Assembly: GCA_905183005.1 (NCBI GenBank)
Contig: CAJJDO010000116.1
Location: forward strand, 286,189-350,188
Length of the DNA: 64,000 nucleotides
Direction of reading: 5' to 3'
From: Paramecium pentaurelia
Lineage: Eukaryota; Ciliophora; Oligohymenophorea; Peniculida; Parameciidae
In this document: in pieces, positions 13,101 through 25,649 of the stretch
Layout: every line of letters starts with the position of its first letter
Numbering within the stretch: position 1 is the stretch's first letter
Program-made: the position numbers and the translations under genes
Notes under the pieces: generated by a model
What the model saw: only the letters and a program-made list of their open reading frames with translations
What the model was told of the DNA's origin: nothing
The model's database searches: none

Positions 13101-16100
13101 TAGATTTTAGTAATGGTTAATTTGAAGGTTAATTCATTAATAAAACATTTGAAAATTATGATTCTATACTTGATGATGCAATAGATTTAATTAGAGACTT
13201 ATTATCTGGTTTTATCCATTCATCATCTGGATCAAAAATAGATAAATGATCAAGTGAATCTTCCTTTACAACTTAAAATGATTAAGAATCTTCAAGAATA
13301 TCAATATCATTTTTTATTTATTATGTCATCTAACTTTAATTAAGAAGTGAATTTTCTACTTAAAAACTTTCAGTTTCATCATTAGGGTTAATAATTTATT
13401 CATTTTGTTATATTAATAATTCTTCTTTTTCAATATCTTCAGTTATTTCTTTCAAATATTTTGGAATTATAAGATTTAAGAACATTAATTTTTCCTCAGA
13501 TGTAAACTAATCTTTGTTTAATTTTAATTGATCTAATGAAATATTCCAAAGTTTTTATTTATTAAAGCATTCAATAGATCTTCTGACTTCTCCTAATTCT
13601 GAAAATATTTAACCTGCAATTTAATATTACCCTGAAAAATATGCTGATTCTGCCATTTCATTTTTACAACATAATTATTCATATAATTAAAAAGCTTTCT
13701 AATATTTTTATCCAGAAAAATAACAAGATGCTGCTCTTTTTAATAGGTTTATATTTTCAAAGATCTCTGCTGCTTAAATGAATAATCCAAAATTATTTGA
13801 ACTAAGAGTAGCTTAAGTAGCTAAATTATAAGCCAATGATTTATTTGCTAATTCAATTTCATTTGCAAGCATAAAACATTTTTAAGCTTATTCGTAATTA
13901 TTCTATCTTAACATTCTATATCCTTATTTCTTCCAATTAGCCTTATTATCAATTGAAAAGGATAATACAAATTTAAAATCTTAGATTTACTATTCATGAA
14001 TTACTTCCACAAGATCTAACTCTTCCCAAATCTTTTATATATAAAATCTATTTTATAAAGATTAATCAAAGATTATTAATCTTTTTTTAGGACGTGTTAT
14101 AGCTACATATAACTATTTTAATTCATGTTAAAGAGTAAGATTAACTTTGTTTGGATTGAATGTTTGTGCATTCTACTTTTTATTTGGATTAGGTTTTCTT
14201 AATTCTAATATTGTCAATTCCACTTCATGTTTACTGATATTTTTGTGCATTAAATAAGAATTTTAATTACCTAAATATTATATATACATTAATACATTTA
14301 GAATTCCATTCATTTTTATCCTTTTTGATTTTAACAATATGTAATTATTAAAATAAATTCCATGCATTTTATTCTTCATTGGAATCAGCAAAAAAATTAA
14401 ATAATATAACATCATCAAATTCTAATCCCTTAGCTTCATAAATAGTTAAAATTATTGCATTCTATAATTCTATTGGAATTTTTAATTTAGATTCTTAATC
14501 TTTTACAATAATTACAGAATTATAACCAAATTCCACATTACTTTATTTATTTTAATATTTTTTAAATAAATAATTTAACAAGTCTTGATTATAAATACTT
14601 TAAATTATAGTAGGTTTTGGTCCTTATTAATTTGATTTTTCTTTTTGTAAAAAATCAAGATAATTTGGGAAAAATATTTCAAGAGCATTAACTAAAGTAT
14701 TACCCAATTATAATATTTAATTAGTTGATCTAAAGTTATATGATAATTAGATTAGTGTAGTTTTAGTTAATTTAATAGATTATTTTTATTATTTCTCTGT
14801 TTCAAGACAACTCACAATATCTTTAAATTTCATTCCAATTCCTTTAACTATATTTTAAGCATTATCTCCAGCTAAAAATAATTAAACTTGTGTCATTCTA
14901 TTAAGTAGAATCAATAAAGCTTTAGGAACATCTTAAAGTTCATCAAGTATGATATAATGCATATATTCAATATTATCAAAGCAATAGACTTATTAGTAAT
15001 TAATATGATTAATCAGATCAAGTATATCATAATAACCATATTTTGATTTTAATTTTTCATAAATTAAAAATATATTAAATACCTTATCACAATTTAAATT
15101 GCAACCATATTTAAAATTTGAATTATAATCCTATAATTTAAGATGATAATTTGGATAATGAAATGATTTTTCGCTACCTTTGATAATTGTAATGATATCT
15201 GACCAAACTATCATAGGATCTAATGAATTAAAACTTTATTTTTCATTCCAACCAAATTGCCTCATGATTTTAGGCCAAAAAAAATCTTTAAAGCATTCCA
15301 ATGTAACTTCTTTTAAATTATTATTGTGAAATATGATTTCTTTTTAGTCTAATTCATTAATTTCAGTATCTAATTGATCTGAGAAATTATTATTAGAAAT
15401 ATTTTAATTCAAAGAAAGTACTCCAAAATATTCATTATGCCATTAAGCTGATCTATGAATCTGATCTTTATTTTTAAAGAAAGGGTTATTTAATTAAGAA
15501 TCAATTAGAAATAATAATTTTCTGATTGTGAGAAATGCAGGAAAAGATTTAATATCAGAAATGGTTTAAAATTAACCCATCTCTTTTTCATATTAATCAA
15601 TATCTTCTTCATTTTCATCTTCATCTTCTATTTCAAATTAACTTTCATTTTCATCTTCCTTTTCTAATACATCCAGAATTTGAACAGTACTTTCATCTAA
15701 GTTTTCTTTTAACTAATCTGAAAACTTTTATACTTTATTCTTTTGTTTTAAGGTCTCTTCAACATTTTTAACTAAATTTTCATATTTCTATTTAATTTAT
15801 TAAGCTAACAAAGGACTGGATGTTAAAAATAAAGTTTTCAATTATATTCCAGTTGATAATTAATTATTATATTATAAATTAATTTTAGAATTAGATTCTT
15901 TAACAAGATCTAGATTCTATCTCAACATAAAAATTGCATCAGTGATAAATAATTTCAATAATGAGATTGTAGTTTTACCAGTTCCACTTCTACCAATTAA
16001 TATTGTATCACCTTCTTTTGAAATAGCTTCAAATTATTCCATATTTATTGTGAATCTTTCACTCTTAATATTCTTTAATAAATTCCTATATTATTAAAAA

Positions 16101-17084
16101 TTAGGAGTAAATAAGTATCTTTTCAATAAAAAATAAGATCCTTTTAATTCATTCTACACTTATACTCTTTTTGCATAATTTATTGAAGTTTATTGTTTAA
16201 TCCATTTTTAATAGTTTAAATTAAATACAAATTAATCTTTCTAGAAATTTATAAGTTTGTATTTCCTTGGAATAACATAATTTTAGTTGATCATCATCTT
16301 ATCACCTACTTTTAATTGACTATATTTTGATTAATTTTTGATTTCTTATATTAAAGCAAGTTCATCCTATAAAAAAGGATCTTATTCTTATTGATCTATA
16401 TATTCCTTAAGGTATTGAGTATATTAATAATTTCCCAAAGAAATGAATACCATAGTATCAACATACTTCAAAGTTTGAAGTTAATTTAATGAGTTTAAAG
16501 TAAATTATTATTTTGGAACTATTTACACTATTAGTGACTCAGCTTGTTTATATTAATTATATATTTGATAAATCTCTGTATAGGGTATATTATTCCTCTA
16601 TTATTGTGTTTTTCTACTTTTATATAGATGTTATAAAGAATAACTTGAAGTTTCCTAAGGTTATTTTTCAAAATCACCTTATAATACCAATTTAATTTGA
16701 AAAAGAATTTAAGATAAAGATTTGGAATCCTAATAAAATTTTGTGAGTTGTTCTAAGAAGTTTGCTTAGAGATAATTATTGATATATACCTGTCATTTAA
16801 AATTCCCATATTCTATCTGGAAATAATAGATTCATATCAAACTTAGTTAATATATTTCTAAATGGGCTTTTGCTTATGGATATTAATGGTAATGGGTTGA
16901 CATATTTATCTCTTCTTTAAGATTTAACATAATATTCTAAAAATTATGGTATGAACTAAGTTATAAAGTTTATTGATTTTAAATCATATTCAGAGCAAAA
17001 CTTTTCGCCCAAAGTGATAAGTCTTTATTCTTCTTATTCTAAATTTTCTTTTTTTGATCTAGCATTCTCAATTTTTGTTTACAT
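10166..17084 (-). CDS. TRANK1-like giant SF1 (UvrD/PcrA-like) helicase with C-terminal TPR-like region
   Basis: About 2,290 residues. Walker A is ILIGRSGTGKTT near 15965-16000, Walker B is YIILDELQDVP near 14940, then QLFLAGDNAQNI (motif III-like) and SYNFRSTNQILQLGN (motif IV-like), and LYVAITRPKKRLIIF (motif VI) near 14090. These are diagnostic of UvrD-type SF1 helicases. A long acidic insert near 15600-15700 separates motifs I and II. The motif set and size resemble TRANK1, a poorly understood eukaryotic ATPase. After the helicase comes a helical region with TPR-like spacing (RAASCYFSGQKYQKAFQLYE, AYFSGQYQIAGQIF) and a long tail to the TGA at 10166-10168. Introns of about 25 nt lie near 14250 (ending TAG) and 16770 (ending AAG). 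The start at 17084 is the best ATG, but the open frame continues a little upstream. Function is unknown. Confidence 0.8.
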
Positions 17085-17890
17085 TTTATCCTAATAAAAT
17101 AATTCTTTAATATAAACTTGAAAATCATTATTATAAAATATACAGAAATATAATTCTGATAAAATTTATTAAATATCCTAGTTTATCAAATTTAGAGTTA
17201 TAAAATATTTACTTTATTTAAATTATTTTCATACTAGGTTTAAATGCATAACTTATTTTGGAAAAATATGATAAATTTTAATATTTATAATAAATACGCT
17301 AAAAAATGAATATTAATTTAAAAATATTAAGAACATAAAGTAATATAAGCTAGATAAGAAATAATGATAAAACAAATGAAATATTTTTTATTCAAATATT
17401 CAAATTTAGAAAATACCTCGAATATTTCAGCTAGTTATTAGAGTTACATTTTCTTTTAAATCTTTGGATAAATTTTCATTTATTTTAGATTATATATCTA
17501 TATTATTTATTTCCTTTTACTTTATAATAATCAATAAATATATTTAATTTAGACTAGAATTATAATATATGTAATTTATTACTAATTAATTATACTCAAA
17601 TTTAATGATTATTATAATTTCAATATCATTCATTTTTAAGTAGTCACAAATGTAAAATAGATATTATTAAATATTAAATTAAGATATTTAATTAAAAAGG
17701 TATTATCTCATAGTTTAGGTAGAGTTGATTCAAAATTAAAATGAATAAAAAGAAAGAATTACACTTAGTTGTATAAGTAATATTAAGAAACTTAAGAAAT
17801 TGAAATGGCTAAAAAGAATATTGGATAAATAAAATTTCATATATAAATTTATAAATATAAAATATATATTAATAATAAATTTCTTTTATA
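17085..17890. other. Divergent intergenic region
   Basis: About 0.8 kb between the divergent starts of the helicase and ARL2 genes. Coding-like frame continues for up to ~150 bp upstream of the chosen helicase ATG (to about 17,220), so a first exon could lie there. The remainder is AT-rich with no recognisable element. Confidence 0.45.
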
Positions 17891-18474
17891 ATGGGACTTT
17901 TGAAAATAATCAAAAAAACTAAAGAGAGAGAAAAAGAGATGAGACTATTAATTTTGGGATTAGATAATGCAGGAAAGACTACAATTCTAAAAAAATTTAA
18001 TGGGGAAGATATTTCTTAAATTTCTCCTACTTTGGGTTTCAATATCAAAACTCTTAGTTATAATGGATATAAACTCAATTGTTGGGGTATTAAATTTAAT
18101 TAAAAATAATGATAGATGTTGGTGGTTAATAGACAATAAGATCATATTGGAAGAATTATTTTGAACAGACAGATGGATTAATATGGGTTGTAGATTCTAC
18201 TGATAAAGCTCGTTTAGATGATTGCAAAAAGGAATTATAAAATTTGTTGAAATAAGAGAAATTGATAGGAGCTACTTTATTGATATTTTGTAATAAATAA
18301 GATGTTCCAAAATCATTGAGTTTGCAATAAATAAGAGAATATTTAGAATTAGATCTAATTCAAACTAGACATTGGGGTATTATAGCATGTTCAGCAGTAA
18401 CTGGAGATGGATTATTAGAAGGCATTGATTGGATAGTTACAGACATTTCAAGCAGAATTTTTATGATGAGTTGA
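17891..18474 (+). CDS. ARL2: ARL2 small GTPase
   Basis: A 184-residue ARF-like GTPase, nearly collinear with animal ARL2. It begins MGLLKIIKKTKEREKEMRLL, then P-loop GLDNAGKTT, switch I SPTLGFNIKTL, switch II WDVGGQQTIRSYW, NKQD guanine motif and the C-terminal ISSRIF. Position 2 is Gly, although ARL2 proteins are generally not myristoylated. A 29-nt intron at 18087-18115 sits exactly at the W-D of the WDVGG motif. Known ARL2 roles are tubulin folding with cofactor D and release of lipidated cargo to cilia through PDE6D/UNC119, both relevant to a ciliate. The stop is TGA at 18472. The next gene starts 14 bp later. Confidence 0.95.
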
Positions 18475-18487
18475 TAAAATAATTATT

Positions 18488-19329
18488 ATGATTATTGTAT
18501 TGCTATTATTACTATTTGATGTTAATGCAGATTGGTACCATAGTACACTGGCATTTACATTGGCTGCAAACAATTACCAATAGCATTTAGGACACGAAAA
18601 GCATGTAAGTATTAAACGAAACAGGTTGTTTTAGATTTCTTCACTCCTTGGTGTATATATTGTCAACATATGGCAGGAGAATTTAATCAAGTGTTTGAAC
18701 ACTATTAAGCAACTAGACCAGATATCTTGATAGCTAAAATGAATTGTGATGAATAACAAAACCAACATATTTGTCATCATTTTGGAGTTCATTCATTTCC
18801 TACGATCTTATATTTCCCTCCTGGATAAGATAGACCAACTTCTTAATTTCAAAATCATAGAAGATATGATTTCTTTGTTTAATGGATAGATTCTTTGGCA
18901 TAGATGTCTGAATAAACTAAATAGGAAATACAATAATAGTAATTAGAGAAGATGTAGAAAGATTAAGAAGAATAAGAATAAAGATTAAGAGAGATGTTAG
19001 AATTAGAGAGATAGAAATAGATTGAATTAGAAGAGTAGGAAAAATAAAGGGAAGAAGAGATAAAGATTTCATAATCAATTTAATAATAGATTACAGAAGC
19101 CAATAGATTTATTGAAACAATTAAAGGAATGGAAAAAGAGATCTATACTTTACAATAATAAACAGCAGAAATTAATAGTAAAATGAGTCAAATTAAGAAG
19201 CTACCTAAAGTTAATGTAAATCATGCTTTGGTATTTTCAATAATAGGATTCTTTTTTGGAGTTGCTATGACTTCTTTTGTTTGTCTATTTCAAAAAACAA
19301 ATAATGCAAATGCAGAAAAAGGGATGTGA
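18488..19329 (+). CDS. ER thioredoxin-domain (PDI-like) membrane protein with coiled coil
   Basis: About 273 residues. The N-terminus MIIVLLLLLFDVNADW is a signal peptide. The thioredoxin fold follows, with active site FFTPWCIYCQHM, the conserved cis-Pro region HSFPTILYF and an MNCDE strand. A long Glu/Gln/Lys-rich coiled coil (about residues 140-235) then leads to one membrane helix (FSIIGFFFGVAMTSFVCLF) near the C-terminus with a short cytosolic tail. A 20-nt intron at 18605-18624 is among the shortest here. The redox motif CIYC lacks the His of classical CGHC PDIs. A likely role is disulfide handling in the secretory pathway, which fits nearby genes for Cys-rich secreted proteins. It begins 14 bp after the ARL2 stop. 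Confidence 0.82.
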
Positions 19330-19399
19330 TATTATTTCATCATTTATAAAAATAAATATATTCTCTAATTTAAAAATTATATCAATTTTTAATATTTTC

Positions 19400-20484
19400 T
19401 CATTAAATTAAAAGGGTTATAAGAATAGCCATAGCAATTGTTTATGCAAATGATCCTTAAACATCTGGTATTTCAGTTACACCTGAAGTAATTGCAGTCT
19501 ATATATAATTATTAATATATATTACTCCTTTTAATATCTTTCTACCATTTAAATTTTAAATGGGTCTATTATTATGTTTAATTGGGAATAGAGTAGAATC
19601 ACTTAAGAAATCCTAGAATTATTTTAATTAAGTTGATGAAATTGGTAAAGGCTATTAGAATACTACCCAATTGACAGTTTATGAACATGGAAGTGTGGTT
19701 AAACTTCCATTATAATGATAATATGTTGCATCAGACATTTTGGAGAAGAAATCACTAATTTAATTTGAAAAATAAGAGTACTTCAAATCAAAAGAATCAA
19801 TTTCTCCAGTAACATTAGAATCAAACCATGGTTTAAAGGCTTCATAATCTGTAGCACTTGAAGATTCTTAAAACATTATTCCGAAAACAGTAAGTTTATT
19901 TTTCACTTTATTACAATCTTATTCATCATCTTGGATAGCCTAGAATGATTATAATATTACTTGATGAACAAAATGGATTTCTAAATCATAATATTTTCCA
20001 TCTATTGTATGTTCTGATGGGGTATGGATGTGGAATTATTTTGCATAATAACGGATAACTGAACCTGAGGCATCAGTTACTTCTATTTCTGAATACTCTC
20101 CTTCATATTCTTTAGTATATGGTTCTATAAAAAATTCTCATCAAAATATTACTGTTTGCTTCTTCATATCCCGTACTAGCATCCTTGCTTTTATAATTGA
20201 TTTGTGGTTGTATAGCTTCTTATGCACTACCAATTGTTATTATGTCTATAGGTGATTAGAAACTACCCCCGCATGTTACAACAAAATCTTATACTAACAA
20301 TAGTTATAATACCTGCCCAGTTAGCAGCGTTAGTATAACTCCATCCAGTAGCACCAAAATCAGCTGCAGATACACCATCTGCATAGATTGCATCAGGAAG
20401 TGAACAATAATCTCTAGTTACTTCACTTATAGTTGATTCTGCTGAAATCAATGTAGATAACAAAGCAAATAATCCAAAAATCAT
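19400..20484 (-). CDS. Alpha-type carbonic anhydrase, secreted, probably GPI-anchored
   Basis: A signal peptide (MIFGLFALLSTLISAES) precedes the conserved WSYTNAANWA, CGGSFQSPIDI, and the zinc site QFHIHTPSEH...LEIHFVHQ, giving three His ligands. The TPSEHTIDGK version resembles algal and bacterial alpha-CAs. Further on are VFGIMF, NGSLTTLPC and NWVVF, typical of the C-terminal half. The protein ends in a hydrophobic tail (IAMAILITLLI), suggesting a GPI-anchor signal. Introns: 25 nt (GTATTA..AAG) near 20290, 28 nt near 20120, and an optional 21-nt one at 19940-19960. It hydrates CO2 at the cell surface. The TGA is at 19400-19402. It is convergent with the PDI-like gene, 70 bp away. Confidence 0.9.
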
Positions 20485-21266
20485 TATTTAAAATTAAATT
20501 TACTATCAACTAAATGATCAATTTTTTTTACATATTAATTCAAAATTAAGAAAGAACTCGATGTATTAAAATTAATAATATTTTCATTATATTATTATCA
20601 CTTATGCTAATCTACTCTACAACATCTTCAAATTTATTTAGACTTCTTAAAAAACTTTATTTTTATTAAAGCTATTATTAATGACTTAAGCTTTTACAAA
20701 TAAACTCATTAATCTCTTTTTCTGTCTAAATAACAGGATAAATAATTTTATTATATTAAATCGAAATACTTTATATAATAATTGTTTATTTTAAATCAGA
20801 CAAGTCTGTAATTTATTTGCTATCATTTTTAAATCACAAAAAACATAAATTGAAAATTCAAAAAAATTAGATTTCAAATTTTACTTAATTCATTTGTTTA
20901 AGTTTGAAATGATTCAATAAAATTTATTAAAATTATTTATAATAAATTTTCTATATTTGTATAACTGCCATTAAATATTATTGTGCAAGTCTTTCTTATC
21001 TCTATAGTTAAATTTAATCTAACTCTTTCAAAGCCTTCCTAACATATTTAATACTAATTATAAATAACTTAATGAAAAAAAACTAATATTTTTAAATATA
21101 ATACAATATCTAGACTATATTTTTCTAAATTAAAAAATCTTCATTATTAATTTTTATATATTATAAAATATTTTTCGTCATTTTATTGATGTATTTAATT
21201 TTTGATATGATATATTTTTTAATTCAAATACTTGACATAAACTGTAGATGATTTTGTTAAATATAA
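20485..21266. other. Divergent intergenic region
   Basis: 782 bp between the starts of the carbonic anhydrase and the Cys-rich surface protein. It is AT-rich, with many short A and T tracts. No ORF, RNA gene or repeat array is supported. Confidence 0.5.
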
Positions 21267-22136
21267 ATGAAGATTTTGTTGATCACATTAAGTCTTTTGG
21301 CTTTAGTCACTTCAACTACAACAGTACCCGTGTCATCAGTATATCAATGCTCATGCACAAATGCTATGACTTAGACAGATTGTCTAACAGATTATTGTAA
21401 TTGGGATTCTACCTCAGGAACTTGTTCAAACAAAGCTTGCACAGTATTCAGCAAGGAAGATTGTGAAGGTGTTCCAGATACATTTGGTTGTATTTGGAAT
21501 TACACTTCAAATAAATGTGAAGGTTTCACCAAATGTTCTGATTATACTTTCACAATTGGAAATGCAGGGGATTGCAATGATAAACTGATTAAATGTTAAG
21601 CTGATCTTAATACTATTGACAGTACAACAGGAACCATTAAGTGTAAAAATAGAACTTAAGATGCAATTTTAAGTATTGATGATTGTAACTTATTACCATA
21701 TGCTAATTGCTTTTGGTATTTAACACCTGATGGTAAATAATGTTTATAGAATACTACAACAAATAAATGTGAAGCCAAATCTATTACTAAATGTTCTGAT
21801 TATACTAAAGATAACTGCAATATTTTAGCTTGCTATCTGAATGGAGATGTGTGTACTGAATTGACATGTGCAATCATACCAGAAGATTAATGTTTTGTAT
21901 ATTTTTCTTATGACTCTAAATCAATGATATTTTGCTCTTGGAATGGAAGTGCTTGTGTTGATTTAAATGTGTCAACTTTAACTTAAGAAAAATGTTTAGA
22001 CTCCACATATTTTACATATGGATGGAATCCAGATTCAAAACAATGCGAGATATGTGTAACAGACCCAGATTAAGATTCTAGTACAAATATCATTCTATAT
22101 GGATCTATTCTTATGGCAATAGTATTTTTATCATGA
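21267..22136 (+). CDS. Cys-rich secreted surface protein, GPI-type (Paramecium antigen-like)
   Basis: 289 residues with no intron needed. The signal peptide is MKILLITLSLLALVTST. The mature part is rich in Cys with recurring C-x3-DY/C-x-W motifs (DYCNWDSTSGTC, GCIWNYTSNKC, NCFWYLTPDGKQC, FCSWNGSACVD), resembling the periodic Cys modules of ciliate surface immobilisation antigens. The C-terminus is a short polar linker followed by NIILYGSILMAIVFLS and an immediate stop, a GPI-attachment signal. It is much shorter than true immobilisation antigens, so it is better called a small antigen-like surface protein. The stop is TGA at 22134. Confidence 0.8.
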
Positions 22137-23745
22137 ATTTGAAATTAAAAAATGAGAATTAACATATATTCAATTATTTCAAAATATTCTTGGAAGTTCT
22201 AATATGTGAAAATTTGTTTCTATATTTATCCCATAATATTTTTGTTTATATAAATAAGGACTAGTAAATATCTCTTCCTTTACTCTCTTTGTCCTTCAAT
22301 AATTCTATCCCATATTATGATTGACATTGTTAAGATTTTCAAAGATATTCATACTATTTTTTAAAACTGTTATATATGTCTCATCCAAATGTTATCTTTC
22401 TTAGTCTACTAATTATTATCCTTTATGGTCTAATAAGGGTTTAAAATCAATTAAGACATCCAAAAGACAACATTATTAAAGCCTTGATGTCATGAATAAA
22501 ATAACACACAGTATAAATTTGATTCTTTAATTAAATATTATAAATTAAAATCCATATTCATTATTTGTGTAAATAATTTATTTCCTTTAAGAAAATTTCT
22601 TATAAACAAATTGATTAACTTTATCTAATGATTGAAAATCAATTTATTATCAAAATTTTGAATTTCTTATAGAAACAATTAAAATATAACTTTATAAGTA
22701 ATTGATCCAAAGTTTATTTTGAAGTTCAATTATTAAAATATTAAAGATTATTCATTATCAAAATAATCCCTTACTTATTAAAACTTACCAATCTAATTTG
22801 ATTACCAAAATAAAATTTATGAAGGATTATACATTATTTTTAGTCCTAGATTTGTCAAATTCCTAATTACAAAAATATCATGCCATCTTATGTTGAAACA
22901 TTAATCTAACATTGCATTGTTTATTACTAAATATAAAAATATATATTATTTATTTTAGACTAATTTGAATAACCTTAGAGATTATTCTAAAATAAAAATA
23001 ATTGATTATCTATCCATTATTATTTCATTAATTTGATTAGTTCAAAGAATCTAATAAAATTTATTATATACTTGATAATTTTCATCACTATTAGACTTTA
23101 GATCTTACTTACATTTTTACACATATTTATATGTTTGGCGTTTCTTTTTAATTTTTGATTTCTATAAATTATATTCATACTATCTTAATAGTCTCCTTTT
23201 TTCCGTCTTTTTCATCCTATTTGATCAAGTGATAATATAAAAATTTAAATATAATAATATATATTCTATTTATAATTTTTATTGATAAAATAGAAAAAAA
23301 ATAATATAATAATTATGTTGAATGTAGGTAATTAATATATTTTGGTAAGATAATAAATTGATTAAGATTTTTAAATTAATGAATAATTGCTACCTCTATA
23401 AAAGTAATAATTAATTTATATTTATCTATCTAATTTAACTAATAACTTAGTTTAAAAGAAATAATTATTTAAATTAATTATAAAATAATATCAGATATAA
23501 TAAGATAAATTCATAAAGACATAATTAATTATTCACTTAATAATTACTTTATCTATTAAAGATAGAAAATGAAAAAAAAGGTTTAAAGGAACTCATTCTT
23601 TTTCTTTATTTATATTATATTAATAGTTAATTAAAATAATTCAAGAGTATGATCGATTCTTTTGAATCATAAGAAGAATATTAATATATGGATCCTATTC
23701 TAAATTAAGTTAATTAAACACAAATATTATTGATATTAATATACA
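22137..23745. other. Long AT-rich intergenic region
   Basis: 1.6 kb between convergent genes. A short plus-strand frame at 22377 (about 40 codons with a hydrophobic start) is too short to support. Otherwise it is AT-rich sequence with no RNA gene, repeat array or mobile element recognised. Confidence 0.5.
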
Positions 23746-25625
23746 TCAAATTTACTATTCATGAATAATCTTTCCTTATTTTAATTTATTTAAATTTACA
23801 TTAATAATAGTAACTTTACCAATAGCAACTATATTAAATTTCTCTCTCAAGATTATTCTACTTAATTATTCTAAATTTATATGTGTTTCTACACAAATTT
23901 AACCATCACATTCTAATTCAACTTCAGCTAATTCATTAGAAACTATAGCTCTAGGGAATTTCTTTTTAATAGTTTGTGCATCTTAATCATAAATATGATT
24001 TAGTTTTTTTATAACAACACCAATCTAGATATAAAGATTATTACCTTTTAAGCACCTAAATGCATTAAATATTGAGATCCCTTTATAATAGGAGTTTGAA
24101 GATCTAATGTACTTATTTAACAAACCAATCTATTTGCAACTGGTACATGATATTCAATTTAACTCAACACTGATCCAATTTATATATTTTAAAATTCTGA
24201 ATCAATAAGTGTTTTAACTTTAATTTCTACAATATCCCCTTCAACACTCTATCTTTCAACCTCTTTCACTTCACAAAAGATTCCTTATGGTAAAATAACA
24301 TAATTGATATTTTTCTCCAATTAACCAGAATGCAATTTCCCTAATAAACATGTTCCTCTTAATTTTCCATCATTTTAATGAAATCTATTAAGAATAGTAA
24401 ATCTGAGTGGCTAATAATAAATTTATATAAAATTTATACCTTATCATCTCCTCTTTAAATAGGAGGTAAATTTAATATTTCTTAAACCAAAGTATCTCCT
24501 TAATACCATTAAATATTATGTTTATTTTGTATATTTAAACCTTAAAATGCAGATATTGGTATAAATTTAATTTATTTTTAATTATAACCTAATTTAGCTG
24601 CTGAAACTTTAATATACTCTTTGGCTTCCTCAAACTATTTTTAATTCCAATCAATTTGATCCATTTTATTTAATGCCACTATAATTTATTTAATAAGCAT
24701 AGCACTTATTAATTACAACTTTTCTCTTAACATACCACTCTTTATACTATTCTCAAAAGCATTTTTTGTAGTATCAATTACTAATATAGCATAATCTGCT
24801 TATGCTGCTCCTGCTATTAAATGTGGTGCAAAATCTTAATGTCCAGGAGAATCTAAAAGATTATATTGTCTTCCTCCAATCACTATAGTTTTATAGGCCA
24901 TATCCATAGTTACACCTTTTTCTTTCTCCTCTTTAGTCATATCAGTAGCATAAGCAAGAGCAGAAGAATCCTTTCCTAAATTCTTAGCTTCCTTTTGATT
25001 TTTCCTTATTTCTTTGTCATCTAGAGCTTTAAATATTTGGAGTAACTTTCCTGTCAATGTACTTTTACCTGTATCAACATGACCTAAAATAACAATACTA
25101 GTGGAAGGATTTGTTTAAATGACATTCTTATATTTAATACTTGGATAAGGTGAATTATATTCATCAACCTTGTATTCAATATGAAATTGATTTTTAGATT
25201 TGTCAATACTATTAGACTATTTAACTAATTATGGCAATTGTTATGGTAACTCTTCCTTCTTTACTGCTTGTATTAGCTATTATTATTTTTTAGTAGCTTA
25301 AGGTTTCTGAGGCTATTATTATTTTTGTGTTTTTTTAATCTTATTACTTAAATATTCAAATGCAGCATCACTATCTCCATCAGTCTCATATAATGCATCA
25401 ATAATCTATTTACGAGTAAAATCAAGTTAGAATATATCACTTAAATTATTGATGACTTCCAATTCACCTTTAAAATATTGTAAACTTAAGATTACTTCTG
25501 GTGAAATTGTGATCCCCATATTGTTCATCATCTTCCTATTAGTTATAATCATCTTCATCCTCATAATCATCATCATTATAAGCTCCATGCTTAATCATAT
25601 TATACACACCTTAGTGTCTTGACAT
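23746..25625 (-). CDS. HBS1: HBS1 translational GTPase (ribosome rescue)
   Basis: The partner of Pelota/Dom34 that rescues stalled ribosomes. The N-terminus MSRHQGVYNMIKHG with an acidic Asp/Glu/Tyr stretch matches the HBS1 N-domain. The G-domain has GHVDTGKST, EEKEKGVTMD (the HBS1/EF1A signature, unlike eRF3), LLDSPGH and NKMD. Beta-barrel domains follow, with DKPLRFTILNRFH and FPRAIVSNELAEVELE. Introns include 25468-25495 (28 nt, ending AAG), a 29-nt one near 24420-24450 and a 20-nt one near 24030. The TGA is at 23746-23748, but the last ~20 codons may be altered by an optional 25-nt intron. Its ATG lies only 24 bp after the stop of the upstream gene. In an organism with reassigned stops, HBS1 and eRF3 must be told apart; the motifs favour HBS1. 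Confidence 0.88.
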
Positions 25626-25649
25626 AAATATTTATTTATTTTAATAGAA

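Noticed and set aside
22377..22499. Short plus-strand frame starting MSHPNVIFLSLLIIILYG
   Set aside because: About 40 codons only, no neighbour support, and hydrophobic frames arise easily in such AT-rich DNA.
25500..25530. Apparent frameshift after the acidic N-terminus of HBS1 at a GGGG run
   Set aside because: A 28-nt intron at 25468-25495 (GTAATC...AAAG) joins the two frames exactly, so no sequencing error or programmed frameshift is needed.
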